64,000 nt of DNA from Vibrio rumoiensis (GCF_002218045.2 NZ_AP018686.1:806001-870000), one strand, 5' to 3'. Numbered from the stretch's first letter, positions 1 to 8,120 are shown. Translations and numbers: made by a program. Notes: a model not told the origin generated them from the sequence alone.

Positions 1-153
1 ATTTCATTCCAAATATTTCGATCATGAATTTTTTTCACGATCAACATTAAGTAATAACATTGTTAAAGTTGTAGCCAACCCGTTATAAATTCATCATGCC
101 TTACACCAAAGATGGTTTTGATTCCATCAAAGACAAAATGGAAGATGATGCTC

Positions 154-1161
154 ATGACTTTGAATTTTACTTTTACGATCAACAATACCTGCCTTGATGA
201 AAATTATCATCCTTCAGACAATACACGTATTACGACGAATTTTGCCAATTTAGCGCGCGGAAAACATCGTCAACAAAACCTACGTAACACATTGACCATG
301 ATTAACCGCCGTTTCAATGACCTAGCGAACTGGGATAATCAAAGCGGTGACCGTTACTCTGTAGAATTAGAGATTATCTCTGTCAATCTCAATATGGAAA
401 ATAACGACGCCGTCATCCCATCCATTGAAGTGTTAAAAACCTATATCGTTGATCATCAAACTAACCAGCGCAGCGAGGGAATAGTCGGCAACAATTTCTC
501 TTCTTATGTACGTGATTACGATTTTAGCGTCCGTTTAGCCGAGCACAATAAGGGAAAAACACGCTTCTCAGTACCTGAAGATTTTGGCCTCCTGCATGGC
601 AACATATTTAAATCTTTTGTTAACTCAGAAGCTTATAAACAAAACTTCGCTAAGCCACCGGTTATTTGCCTGAGTGTTTCAGACAGTAAAGTGTACCAGC
701 GCACCCATAATCACCACCCTATTCTTGGTTTTGAATACCAACCTAATGAGTCATCCCTCACAGAGCAGTACTTTCAAAAAATGGGCTTACAAGTGCGTTA
801 TTTCATGCCTAAAGGCTGCGTAGCGCCACTCGCCTTCTTTTTCTTTGGCGATCTACTGAATGATTACACCAATTTAGAGCTGATCAGTACCATCAGCACG
901 ATGGAGACTTTCCAAAAAATTTATCGTCCTGAGATCTACTTTGCCAATACTGTCGCAAGCGAACGATACCAAGCTAATTTGAAATGTAATGACCATTCTG
1001 TCACCGGCATTATTTATGATCGTGAAGAGCGAACTCGTCTCGCGATTGAACAAGGAAAGTTTGTTGAAGAAGTCTTCATTAAACCTTATCAACATTTTCT
1101 TGAGCAGTGGTCAGCCCAATACACCAACACCTTAACTAGCCAACACAGCGAGCAATTCTAA
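154..1161 (+). CDS. mesX: DUF1852 protein, MesX-like partner of methionine synthase
   Basis: This is a DUF1852-family protein of about 335 residues. In the family, DUF1852 proteins (MesX) are required together with the short methionine synthase MesD for a folate-independent, oxygen-dependent route to methionine. I recognise the N-terminal block DENYHPSDNTRITTNFANLA and the block GDRYSVELEIISVN. An upstream in-frame ATG exists at 112, but I chose ATG 154 because a GGAAG ribosome site lies about 9 bases before it and the family sequence begins there. The stop overlaps the next start (TAATG), so the two genes are translationally coupled. I see no MetJ-like operator in the 150 bases upstream, but the promoter may begin outside the window. 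The family call is strong; the function rests on the pairing with mesD. Confidence 0.85.
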   Translation: MTLNFTFTINNTCLDENYHPSDNTRITTNFANLARGKHRQQNLRNTLTMINRRFNDLANWDNQSGDRYSVELEIISVNLNMENNDAVIPSIEVLKTYIVDHQTNQRSEGIVGNNFSSYVRDYDFSVRLAEHNKGKTRFSVPEDFGLLHGNIFKSFVNSEAYKQNFAKPPVICLSVSDSKVYQRTHNHHPILGFEYQPNESSLTEQYFQKMGLQVRYFMPKGCVAPLAFFFFGDLLNDYTNLELISTISTMETFQKIYRPEIYFANTVASERYQANLKCNDHSVTGIIYDREERTRLAIEQGKFVEEVFIKPYQHFLEQWSAQYTNTLTSQHSEQF

Positions 1162-2192
1162 TGACAAAATTATTTCCTACTTCGACGGCAGGTAGCCTCC
1201 CTAAACCGGCTTGGCTCGCGCAACCTCAAGTTCTTTGGTCACCATGGAAATTAGAGGGACAAGAACTCATTGACGGTAAACAAGATGCACTCCGTATCGC
1301 GCTGCATGAACAACTTCTGGCCAGTACGGACATCGTCAGTGATGGCGAACAAACTCGACAACACTTTGTTACTACCTTTATTGAACACTTAAATGGCGTT
1401 GATTTTGAAAACCGCCAAACCGTCAAAATTCGTGACCGTTACGAGGCTTCAGTCCCATGCGTCGTCGGGCCAGTATCGCGACAAAAATCCGTCTTTGTTG
1501 AAGATGCAAAATTCCTACGCTCACAAACGGACAAACCGATCAAATGGGCATTGCCTGGGCCTATGACAATGGTCGATACCCTTTATGATGCGCACTATAA
1601 GAGCCGTAGAGAGTTAGCGTTAGAGTTCGCTAAAATCCTCAATGAAGAAGCAAAAGAACTGGCTAAGGCTGGCGTCGACATTATTCAATTTGATGAACCG
1701 GCGTTTAATGTTTTCTTTGATGAAGTGAATGATTGGGGCATCGAAGCCCTTGAACGCGCGAGTGAGGGATTAACGTGCGAAACCGCTGTTCACATTTGCT
1801 ATGGCTACGGAATTAAAGCCAATACGGATTGGAAAAAGACCCTAGGCAGTGAATGGCGTCAATATGAAGAAGTGTTTCCTAAATTACAACGTTCGAGTAT
1901 CGATATTATTTCCCTCGAATGCCATAACTCTCATGTCCCGATGGAATTACTTGAATTAGTGCGTGGCAAAAAAGTCATGGTCGGCGCTATCGACGTCGCG
2001 ACTAACACGATTGAAACCCCAGAAGAGGTTGCTGCAACACTACGCGAAGCGCTGAAATATGTTGATGCAGACAAACTTTACCCATGTACGAACTGTGGTA
2101 TGGCACCACTCTCGCGTGACGTTGCGAACGCCAAACTCCATGCGTTAAGTGCTGGCGCTGAGATTGTTAGAAAAGAATGTTTAAACCAATAA
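1161..2192 (+). CDS. mesD: Core-MetE methionine synthase, MesD-like
   Basis: This 343-residue protein is the C-terminal catalytic (core) part of cobalamin-independent methionine synthase only. It lacks the N-terminal half of MetE, which is about 750 residues. Candidate zinc ligands are H211 and C213 (motif HICYGYG) and C312 (motif TNCGMAP), with E253 near the substrate site. Core MetE enzymes transfer a methyl group to homocysteine. The MesD branch is known to need the DUF1852 protein encoded immediately upstream, and the methyl donor is not ordinary methyltetrahydrofolate. The ATG shares its first base with the upstream stop. No clear terminator follows. The assignment to MesD rather than MesA, MesB or MesC rests on the DUF1852 neighbour. 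Confidence 0.87.
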   Translation: MTKLFPTSTAGSLPKPAWLAQPQVLWSPWKLEGQELIDGKQDALRIALHEQLLASTDIVSDGEQTRQHFVTTFIEHLNGVDFENRQTVKIRDRYEASVPCVVGPVSRQKSVFVEDAKFLRSQTDKPIKWALPGPMTMVDTLYDAHYKSRRELALEFAKILNEEAKELAKAGVDIIQFDEPAFNVFFDEVNDWGIEALERASEGLTCETAVHICYGYGIKANTDWKKTLGSEWRQYEEVFPKLQRSSIDIISLECHNSHVPMELLELVRGKKVMVGAIDVATNTIETPEEVAATLREALKYVDADKLYPCTNCGMAPLSRDVANAKLHALSAGAEIVRKECLNQ

Positions 2193-2210
2193 AATCGGTG
2201 TGTTTTTAGG

Positions 2211-2279
2211 GAGTTCGAGCCATTCTGTTGCTTACGGTGTCGATTGCCTCGTTAAGTAGTCTTTGATGGCTCGAAACTC
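2211..2279. repeat. Inverted repeat downstream of mesD, plus uncharacterised gap
   Basis: The gap 2193-2509 holds no convincing gene. Just after mesD are two 13-14 base arms, GAGTTCGAGCCAT (2211-2223) and ATGGCTCGAAACTC (2266-2279), complementary except for one extra base and separated by 42 bases. There is no T-run, so it is not a standard terminator. It could stabilise the 3' end of the mes transcript or be a small mobile repeat. The rest of the gap shows nothing I can name. Confidence 0.4.
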
Positions 2280-2509
2280 AAGAGAAACAATGCTGAATGG
2301 ATAAATTGAACATGATTTTTGGATAGAAACCTGCCAGTAATAGGCTGACAGGCTTCTGTACAAAACGTGTTTCAAGTTGGCCGAGTAAATACCCGAAAAT
2401 AACACTGTATGCGAAAATAACACCGCATCTCCGTCTTTAACCACTCCCCCTCTACTACGATCCCCCTGATAGTGATAAAATCTCCGCATCAGAATTACCG
2501 AGAAACTCC

Positions 2510-2848
2510 ATGTTTATTCATCATGTTAACGACATCGACTGGCTAGTGATTACCGCTTTTGAAGAGCTGAAAACTTTATTTATCGAAGAAGCCGGTAGGA
2601 TCCCTTCCTGCTTTTCTACCACCAGCGAATTGAGCTTGATTGATCAGGCCAAGCGCACTTATGGGTATTTGCCTTCACTCAGCGGCGTCATCACCGATAC
2701 AGGCACTTTTCAAAGCCAAGATAACGAAGAAGATTTGCACCCACAGCTTGCGTGTCTCGTTGAGGGACGCGGTCGAGTATTTATCTACCACGGCGGCTTT
2801 GTGGCATTTGTGGATGATGAGCAAACCTTCATTACCCGACTGGACTGA
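2510..2848 (+). CDS. Hypothetical protein, 112 aa
   Basis: I do not recognise this soluble-looking acidic protein of 112 residues. It has no signal peptide or membrane segment. It starts MFIHHVNDIDWL and ends with a block of short hydrophobic strands (GRGRVFIYHGGFVAFVDDEQ) that could be the edge of a beta-sheet domain. The ribosome site is weak (GAGAAACTCC before the ATG). Base use resembles neighbouring core genes. It stands alone between the mes operon and a dispersed repeat. It could be a conserved Vibrio orphan; no function is proposed. Confidence 0.55.
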   Translation: MFIHHVNDIDWLVITAFEELKTLFIEEAGRIPSCFSTTSELSLIDQAKRTYGYLPSLSGVITDTGTFQSQDNEEDLHPQLACLVEGRGRVFIYHGGFVAFVDDEQTFITRLD

Positions 2849-2865
2849 GAATGATTTTGGAGCAC

Positions 2866-3207
2866 AAATAAGTCACTCACATCAACCCTCCCCAGCCCTC
2901 CCTTGGCTGTCAATATTGAGGCCAAGTATTTTTCATTGGTAAAGGGAGGGAGTGATTGGTGATCGCTTGTTGTTTAGCCGCATATACTCAAGTGTTACCT
3001 GCCTCAGTTTTCCAAGACTCACACTAAACAAGCCGATTCCTGACCCACTTAGACTCTGCCGTTAATAACGACTTTAAGCCACTTACAACATGCGATTAAC
3101 TTTAATTAGCGAAAGTAAAAGTGACAAAGATTAGCTCTTCCCCTTGATAGATGATGTCACTTGGCAGTAGAAGTCGACATAAGGGGAAGTTGGATGGGGT
3201 TGGTTAC
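2866..3207. repeat. Dispersed repeat, copy 1 (MITE-like, about 340 bp)
   Basis: This is the first of three related copies in the window. The element starts with AAATAAGTCACTCACATCAA and ends with GGATGGGGTTGGTTAC. It contains two hairpins. The left uses CCCTCCCTT and AAGGGAGGG around 2895-2949. The right uses CTTCCCCTT and AAGGGGAAG around 3136-3190. The outer ends are imperfect inverted repeats of each other (about 15 of 23 bases by eye). There is no coding capacity. The central 130 bases differ from copy 3 and are missing in copy 2, so the element is modular. It fills the gap between the 112-residue orphan and the cassette block. Confidence 0.75.
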
Positions 3208-3283
3208 ACCGAACTATTGTTGGACAGAAGCCTCTTAGCTCAGATCACTTAGTGGCATAATTTCAAGATAAGAAAAGTGTATT

Positions 3284-3306
3284 GACGCCTTAAACGTTTG
3301 TTAGAT
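3284..3306 (-). other. Partial integron attC (one arm)
   Basis: Immediately downstream of the 585-residue minus-strand gene, the minus strand reads TAACAAACGTTTAAGGCGTC, which matches the left arm of VCR-type attC sites. The complementary right arm, ending in a GTTRRRY core, is not found in the expected 60-130 bases. The nearest candidate (GGCTTAAAGTCGTTAT on the minus strand, about 3070-3085) lies beyond the right half of repeat copy 1. The site therefore looks truncated or split. Confidence 0.55.
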
Positions 3307-3307
3307 T

Positions 3308-5065
3308 TTAAGATATATACATCTGTTCAATCAGTTCTGATTTAAGCTTTAACTTTTTGTTCGATAATGTGTCTTCCAGAGCTTTGTACGTCATATCAGT
3401 TAACTTGAATGCCTGCTCGATACTCAGAACTTTCTGAGAGTCATTCACTAACATTATGATTTTCCCTATTATATGGTCTAAATAGTCATGCACATTTTCA
3501 ATAAGAAGTTCAATATAACTCGGTGTCATACCACTATGAACGATCATGTTACGAGCACGGTAGATCCTTCTAATTTGCCAGCCCACTCTGATAGTATGGT
3601 TTTTTAAACCTTTGAGCATATTTTGTGGATCCGCATAAATAAATTCTAAATACTCAAAACGATCATATAGCAGGTGAAAATCTTTAAAAGAGTCTTTCAA
3701 CTCCTGTCGCTTATCGGAATAATCTTCTAAAGATAACAATTTAGCTACCTTTATTACCTGATTATCCCCTTCGATATCCTTTAGAATTTTCTTTGTCTGA
3801 TTGCGATTCCAGTTAAAAAGATCACTTGTTAAGCGGGCAACTAGCCTCTGATAGTAGCCTAAATTTAAGAAAGGCATCGTGCTCTGAACAATATGCTCTA
3901 TGTTCGATATATTTGAGTCGTGAGAAGCTGGAATAATTGATTCAAGAGCAATCCATAAGTTTAGCATCTGATTCTCATTGGAATCGCTTTTTAAGGCAAG
4001 AGAGTGAAGCTCAGCTGCTCTAGTAAACACTCTAAATGAGTTTTTCTCTAAGCCAAATTCTGACAAAAATCTATTCGCTTGTATCGCTGCTCTAGACGGC
4101 TTTTGGTCACTACATTTATGCATCGCATTTGTTCGGATACGAGACCTACTCACTTCATTATCTGTCTCATTCCAAATCAAACAATCTGTAGTCCAGCTGA
4201 GTTGCTGTTTGTGGTGAAATAGACCAAATATCGTGCTCAACATCTCTAAAGTATCTTCAGCGGTATTTTTGGCAGAAAAATTGTCTCGAGCCTTTATCTC
4301 TGAAACGCATATGTATACTTCTTTTTCGCTCTTAGGAAACTTATGTTTAGTATGGTCTATATCTAAGTCGTGCAGGTCATTTACCAATTTGATGCCAAAT
4401 GCTTTCAAAGAGTCTTTATATAGATCAACATCTTTAGTTGAGCGGAAGACTATTTGATATTGTTTTGGCTTATCGCAGAATATTTGTATAAAGTCCTCGA
4501 TTGCGCTATTGCCATGAATTCTGTTTTTGTCGTAGTGGAAAAACTTTTGTGTTGTTTCAGCAATATACTCTGAACTGAAACCTAAATTTAATAGTGTTGT
4601 TGCGTAACTTCTAGCCAATGATCGGATTGAAGAAAAGTCAACTTCCCCCTTGATTACTTGGATGAGTAGTTCTTCGTTTTTCTTTTTATACCGCTTCAGA
4701 TTAATTTGACGAAGTATTAATTCAACTACTATTTTCTTATCTTCAGCCGTCTTCTTAGGGTCACGAAGAGTAGCGTTAATTTGTTTTAACTTGATAGACA
4801 ATAGAGCATTTGCAGCCTTATCTCTTGACAAGTTTTCACATAGTTCATCGATAACATGTTGTAAATTTGGTGCTTTAATATTTCCTTTTTGGATCTCATC
4901 GATTACCTCCAGTGCCTCCTCACACAACAAACTTGTGTTCATGGACGATGGCTTATAAGTATCGAGAGAGAAATCAAAAAACAGCTCATCAAATAGTTGA
5001 GCAAAAAAAAGTAGGTTTTTGCTGTTTTCTAAGTCATCCCACTTTTCAGTTTTTCTATACTTCAT
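3308..5065 (-). CDS. Apea-like HEPN-domain protein, integron cassette gene
   Basis: This is a 585-residue protein rich in charged residues and AT-rich in base use compared with its neighbours. The C-terminal third resembles Apea-like HEPN domains. It has the opening block LWIALESIIP, then the motif RNMIVHSG at about residues 505-512, which is the R-x4-H signature seen in HEPN ribonucleases. The first 350 residues match nothing I can name. There is no signal peptide or membrane segment. AGGA lies 7 bases before ATG 5065. A complete attC site sits just upstream and a partial attC just downstream, both in the same orientation, which is the layout of an integron cassette. HEPN cassette genes are often toxins or antiphage effectors; that role is inference here. 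Confidence 0.62.
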   Translation of the reverse strand: MKYRKTEKWDDLENSKNLLFFAQLFDELFFDFSLDTYKPSSMNTSLLCEEALEVIDEIQKGNIKAPNLQHVIDELCENLSRDKAANALLSIKLKQINATLRDPKKTAEDKKIVVELILRQINLKRYKKKNEELLIQVIKGEVDFSSIRSLARSYATTLLNLGFSSEYIAETTQKFFHYDKNRIHGNSAIEDFIQIFCDKPKQYQIVFRSTKDVDLYKDSLKAFGIKLVNDLHDLDIDHTKHKFPKSEKEVYICVSEIKARDNFSAKNTAEDTLEMLSTIFGLFHHKQQLSWTTDCLIWNETDNEVSRSRIRTNAMHKCSDQKPSRAAIQANRFLSEFGLEKNSFRVFTRAAELHSLALKSDSNENQMLNLWIALESIIPASHDSNISNIEHIVQSTMPFLNLGYYQRLVARLTSDLFNWNRNQTKKILKDIEGDNQVIKVAKLLSLEDYSDKRQELKDSFKDFHLLYDRFEYLEFIYADPQNMLKGLKNHTIRVGWQIRRIYRARNMIVHSGMTPSYIELLIENVHDYLDHIIGKIIMLVNDSQKVLSIEQAFKLTDMTYKALEDTLSNKKLKLKSELIEQMYIS

Positions 5066-5096
5066 TATTTTTCCTAACCACTACACTTCGTTTAAA

Positions 5097-5222
5097 ATCT
5101 AACGCCGCGTTAAGGGGTGAACAACGCCTACACCCAAACCTAAAGCATTGTGCCATAAACACTAAATTTGCAGTAGAAGCAAAAATGCCGAGCGTTGTGA
5201 ATCACTCTTAAATGTTTGTTAT
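5097..5222 (-). other. Complete integron attC site (VCR-like)
   Basis: Read on the minus strand, the site opens with GTTATAACAAACATTTAAG and the inner arm TTCACAACGC. After about 65 bases it closes with GCGTTGTTCACCCC, TTAACGC and GGCGTTAGAT. The last seven bases, GTTAGAT, fit the GTTRRRY core. The arms pair with each other with the small mismatches expected of attC. The inner block resembles Vibrio cholerae VCRs, including the TTTAGTGTTTATG tract. It separates the two minus-strand cassette genes exactly where a cassette junction should be. Confidence 0.85.
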
Positions 5223-5737
5223 AACTTTGATACCAGCAGATCTCTTAGCTGCGTCACTACCCCTACTAAACTTTCATTCGGGTTAGATGACTCATAATCA
5301 TCAGGGCATATCCAATATAGAAATTCTGCTGCATTCGTTCCCCCGCCAATCATAGTGACAATATGATTTTGTACTTCGTCAGGCGTTAAGCACTTTTTTG
5401 TTTTAAATGAGTTAACATGAGCTACGTAGTCGTCTCGCAAGATCAATAGAGATTTGTTGCTAGTAATTAACTTATTATACTGCCCACGAATTTTGTTCAA
5501 CTCAGGTGTCATTTCATTAAATTCGCGAGAATATTTACGATTTAACTCCACGTACTTGCAACAGTTTAAAACAATCGAATTAAAACACAGTCTCCAAATA
5601 CTTTGTCGACTAGCTATCAATTCTGGTTTGTGCATATAAGGCTTTTCTTCATATTCACGAATTATACTAACTGAAATAGTTAGATCACCGATCAAGCCAA
5701 CAAGAATTTCTAACAATTCATGATTTCTATTTCTCAC
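5219..5737 (-). CDS. HEPN/AbiU2-like small protein, integron cassette gene
   Basis: This is a 172-residue, mostly helical protein. It reads LLILRDDYVAHVNS at about residues 99-112, where an arginine and a histidine are spaced R-x5-H, fitting the loose R-x4-6-H signature of HEPN families such as AbiU2. The start is GTG at 5737, with GGAG 5 bases upstream; no better ATG exists. The gene is AT-rich. It is followed by a full attC, and a GTTATAAC junction-like sequence (5754-5761) lies just before it, so it looks like a complete cassette. Abortive infection or a toxin-antitoxin role is inference; the fold call itself is tentative. Confidence 0.5.
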   Translation of the reverse strand: MRNRNHELLEILVGLIGDLTISVSIIREYEEKPYMHKPELIASRQSIWRLCFNSIVLNCCKYVELNRKYSREFNEMTPELNKIRGQYNKLITSNKSLLILRDDYVAHVNSFKTKKCLTPDEVQNHIVTMIGGGTNAAEFLYWICPDDYESSNPNESLVGVVTQLRDLLVSKL

Positions 5738-6128
5738 TCAAACTCCAATAAAAGTTATAACAATTTAATAGACGGAAAAAATCCGTATAGTTTTTCCGTC
5801 TATTTTCTCAGTCACTTTTTGGAACAGCAAGCTAAATAGCTAAATTTATTAATAAAGTAATATTTATCTCATATTCACTCAGCATAAAATACGGAAATAA
5901 TCCGTATAGTTCACCAAAGCCAACTCATGATAAACAACTGTAAATTTACTCAGTATCTAGAGCGAACCCAAACCGGGGCTATATTACCTCTGATCCATGT
6001 ATACCTAGTTTTCTAATTAAAAATCCAATTATTCTAATTTCAAGCTATGCAGAATTGGCAATATTTGGCATGAGAAAGTATATGGAAAATGATAATCAGT
6101 AGAGTTACTGGCGACTCAGTTTGAGGCA
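5738..6128. promoter_or_regulatory. AT-rich non-coding stretch with repeated TCCGTAT dyads
   Basis: No gene is visible here. Two dyads stand out. TAGACGGAAAAA (5769-5780) faces TTTTTCCGTCTA (5791-5802) around ATCCGTATAG. About 110 bases on, ATACGGA-AATAA-TCCGTAT is a perfect 7-base inverted repeat. The string AATCCGTATAGTT occurs in both. These could be operators, or the first could be a terminator-like hairpin next to the cassette start. Confidence 0.4.
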
Positions 6129-6130
6129 CA

Positions 6131-6324
6131 AAATAAGTCATTCACATCAACCCTCCCCACCCCTCCCTTGGCTATAAGTTTTGATGCCAAGTATTTTTCG
6201 TTGGTAAAGGGAGTTGTTTGTGACCGCTTGCTGTTTCGCGCCAAAGATCCGCTCTTCCCCTTGGTAGATGATGTCACTTGGCAGTAGAAGTCGATATAAG
6301 GGGAAGTTGGATGGGGTTGGTTAC
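6131..6324. repeat. Dispersed repeat, copy 2 (short form)
   Basis: This has the same ends and the same two hairpins as copy 1, but without the central 130 bases, so it is about 195 bp. It starts AAATAAGTCATTCACATCAA and ends GGATGGGGTTGGTTAC. It lies in the same orientation as copy 1, so the cassette block 3208-6130 is flanked by direct copies of the element. Confidence 0.75.
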
Positions 6325-6751
6325 TCGAAACTTAAGGCATACATGGGTTAATCTCCCCCTAAACATCCCCTATCATTTCACCCTCATTTATGGGTAAAAC
6401 CACAAAATCATCATTCAATTCATAAAATCCAACTCTGTTCACAAAACCCGGTTATTTGAGCGAACGATCTCATTTTTCTGGGCTTTCACATGGCTAATTC
6501 ACTTCAAAATCGCGCTTTCTAGGGTCTTCATTTGCACAGAGTGTGATCCTCGCACTCATCCTTAATCTCTACTCCCCCTACGCCCTTGTTTTGGGAGGAT
6601 GTTAGTCCCCCTCGGTTCTCGCAAAATTGCTTCATCGCTGAATGATTCAAATAAAAGCTCCTAAAAGCCGCCACACATTCAGAGATTTAATCGTCTCATA
6701 GGTTCATAACCAACCGTTGAGCAAGATGAAACAATATAAAGGATTGCTAAT
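6325..6751 (+). promoter_or_regulatory. lamB upstream region with possible MalT boxes
   Basis: This is a long non-coding leader before lamB. Several G-rich blocks resemble MalT boxes (consensus GGGGAKGAGG). Examples are GGGGGAGTAG on the minus strand at 6569-6578, GGGAGGATG at about 6593, GAGGGGGAC on the minus strand near 6606, and two more near 6352-6371. Clusters of MalT boxes upstream of lamB are the normal arrangement in enterics. Individual matches are imperfect, so this is a candidate only. I see no convincing CRP site. Confidence 0.35.
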
Positions 6752-8032
6752 ATGAAAACCCTCAAAGTTTGTTTAACCGCTGCTGCCGTTTCTTCCGCTT
6801 TACTCGCCCCTGCTGCTATGGCGGTGGGTGTTGATTTCCATGGCTATATGCGTGCTGGTGCTGGTGTCAGTGCTCATGGTGGAGCCAATGAGTCATACGA
6901 AAGAAATAAAGTGGGCCGTCTTGGTAACGAAGATGATGTTTACGGCGAAATTCAATTAGATACAACCCCTATTAAAGCCGGTGACAGTGCAGAGTTCATT
7001 GTAAGTTCAATGATTGCTTATGGTTCTGATGGTTCAAATGGCTGGGAATCGGCGCGTGATGATGACAATGGTGCTGATGTGGCGCTTGCTCAGTTTAACG
7101 TTCAAGCGAAAGGCCTATTTGATTTCGATAAAGAAGCAACCCTTTGGGCGGGTAAGCGTTACTACCAACGTCAAGATATCCATATTACTGATTTCTACTA
7201 CTGGAACACTTCTGGTGGCGCTGGCGGCGGTATCGAAAATGTCACGGCTGGCCCAGGTAAAATCTCGTTTGCTTTCATGCGTGATGATTCTTTAGGTAAC
7301 GATATTGGTGTCGACTTAGATGGTGATGGCGTTGCTGATAAGCAAAATTACAACGTTAACAATTTTGACTTACGTTATGCAGGATTAGGTTTATGGCAAG
7401 ATGCGTCATTAGAGCTTGGCGTAAACTACTACATGGTTAATGAAACCGATGAACAAGAAGATTTCAACCTAGATACTAAAGACAGCGTAATGGCGACGGC
7501 GGTGATCACTCAAGGTAACTTCTTTGGTGGCTTCAACAAAACGGTATTCCAGTTTGCGACTAACGGTGCGGCATCTGGGATGGCTGGGCTAGGTTCAGGT
7601 AGCTGGATCCCTGCGGTATCAGATGGTGATACTGGCTTCCGTGTGATTAACTTCGGTGTGGTCGATTTAAGCGAGAACTGGGACTTTGGTCACCAGGTGA
7701 TGTACGCTCAAAGCTCATACAAAGGTGATAAAGAAGACCATAAATTTGCTAACGTAGTGATGCGTCCAATCTATAACTGGTCTGAAACCATGAAGACTGA
7801 GTTTGAAGCTGGTTACTACACAGAAGAAAACCAATGGGGTAACGACGGCGCTGATAACGAAGGTACGAAGTTCACCGTCGCTCAAGCATGGTCTGCGGGC
7901 TCTGGCTTCTGGGCGCGTCCTGAAATCCGTGTTTACGCTTCTTATGTTGATGACTTCAAAAACGACAACCGCTTTGGCAACAACCAATCAAATGAAGTAT
8001 CGGTTGGTATCCAAGCTGAAGCATGGTGGTAA
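6752..8032 (+). CDS. lamB: Maltoporin LamB
   Basis: This is an outer-membrane trimeric channel for maltose and maltodextrins. The 426-residue precursor has a clear signal peptide, with cleavage expected after A24 (AAMA before VGVDFHGYMRAG). The mature N-terminus VDFHGYMRAGAG and the early segment NKVGRLGNEDDVYGEIQL are typical of LamB. The protein ends in aromatic residues (AEAWW), as outer-membrane barrels do for BAM recognition. It is followed by a strong terminator, then by a GH13 amylase gene that probably acts on the imported dextrins. Regulation by MalT is plausible from upstream G-rich blocks. The length is normal for the family. Confidence 0.93.
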   Translation: MKTLKVCLTAAAVSSALLAPAAMAVGVDFHGYMRAGAGVSAHGGANESYERNKVGRLGNEDDVYGEIQLDTTPIKAGDSAEFIVSSMIAYGSDGSNGWESARDDDNGADVALAQFNVQAKGLFDFDKEATLWAGKRYYQRQDIHITDFYYWNTSGGAGGGIENVTAGPGKISFAFMRDDSLGNDIGVDLDGDGVADKQNYNVNNFDLRYAGLGLWQDASLELGVNYYMVNETDEQEDFNLDTKDSVMATAVITQGNFFGGFNKTVFQFATNGAASGMAGLGSGSWIPAVSDGDTGFRVINFGVVDLSENWDFGHQVMYAQSSYKGDKEDHKFANVVMRPIYNWSETMKTEFEAGYYTEENQWGNDGADNEGTKFTVAQAWSAGSGFWARPEIRVYASYVDDFKNDNRFGNNQSNEVSVGIQAEAWW

Positions 8033-8055
8033 TGCCATCGCTTTAATGTAATTCA

Positions 8056-8097
8056 CAACGCCGGCAATGATGCTGGCGTTGTGCGTTTTTTCTTTTT
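8056..8097 (+). terminator. Terminator after lamB
   Basis: The stem CAACGCCGGC and GCTGGCGTTG around a 6-base loop is followed by a T-rich tract. It separates lamB from the amylase gene. Confidence 0.85.
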
Positions 8098-8120
8098 CTA
8101 TATAAATTTAAAGAGGCATT

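Noticed and set aside
154..197. Riboswitch or MetJ control upstream of mesX
   Set aside because: Only 153 bases are visible and no MetJ repeat or folded leader was recognised.
2232..2489. 85-codon minus-strand frame between mesD and the 112-residue orphan
   Set aside because: No ribosome site, odd composition with basic and aromatic residues mixed, overlaps an inverted repeat; looks like chance.
6325..6751. CRP site upstream of lamB
   Set aside because: The best candidate, TGTGA-TCCTCG-CACTC, keeps only one half-site.
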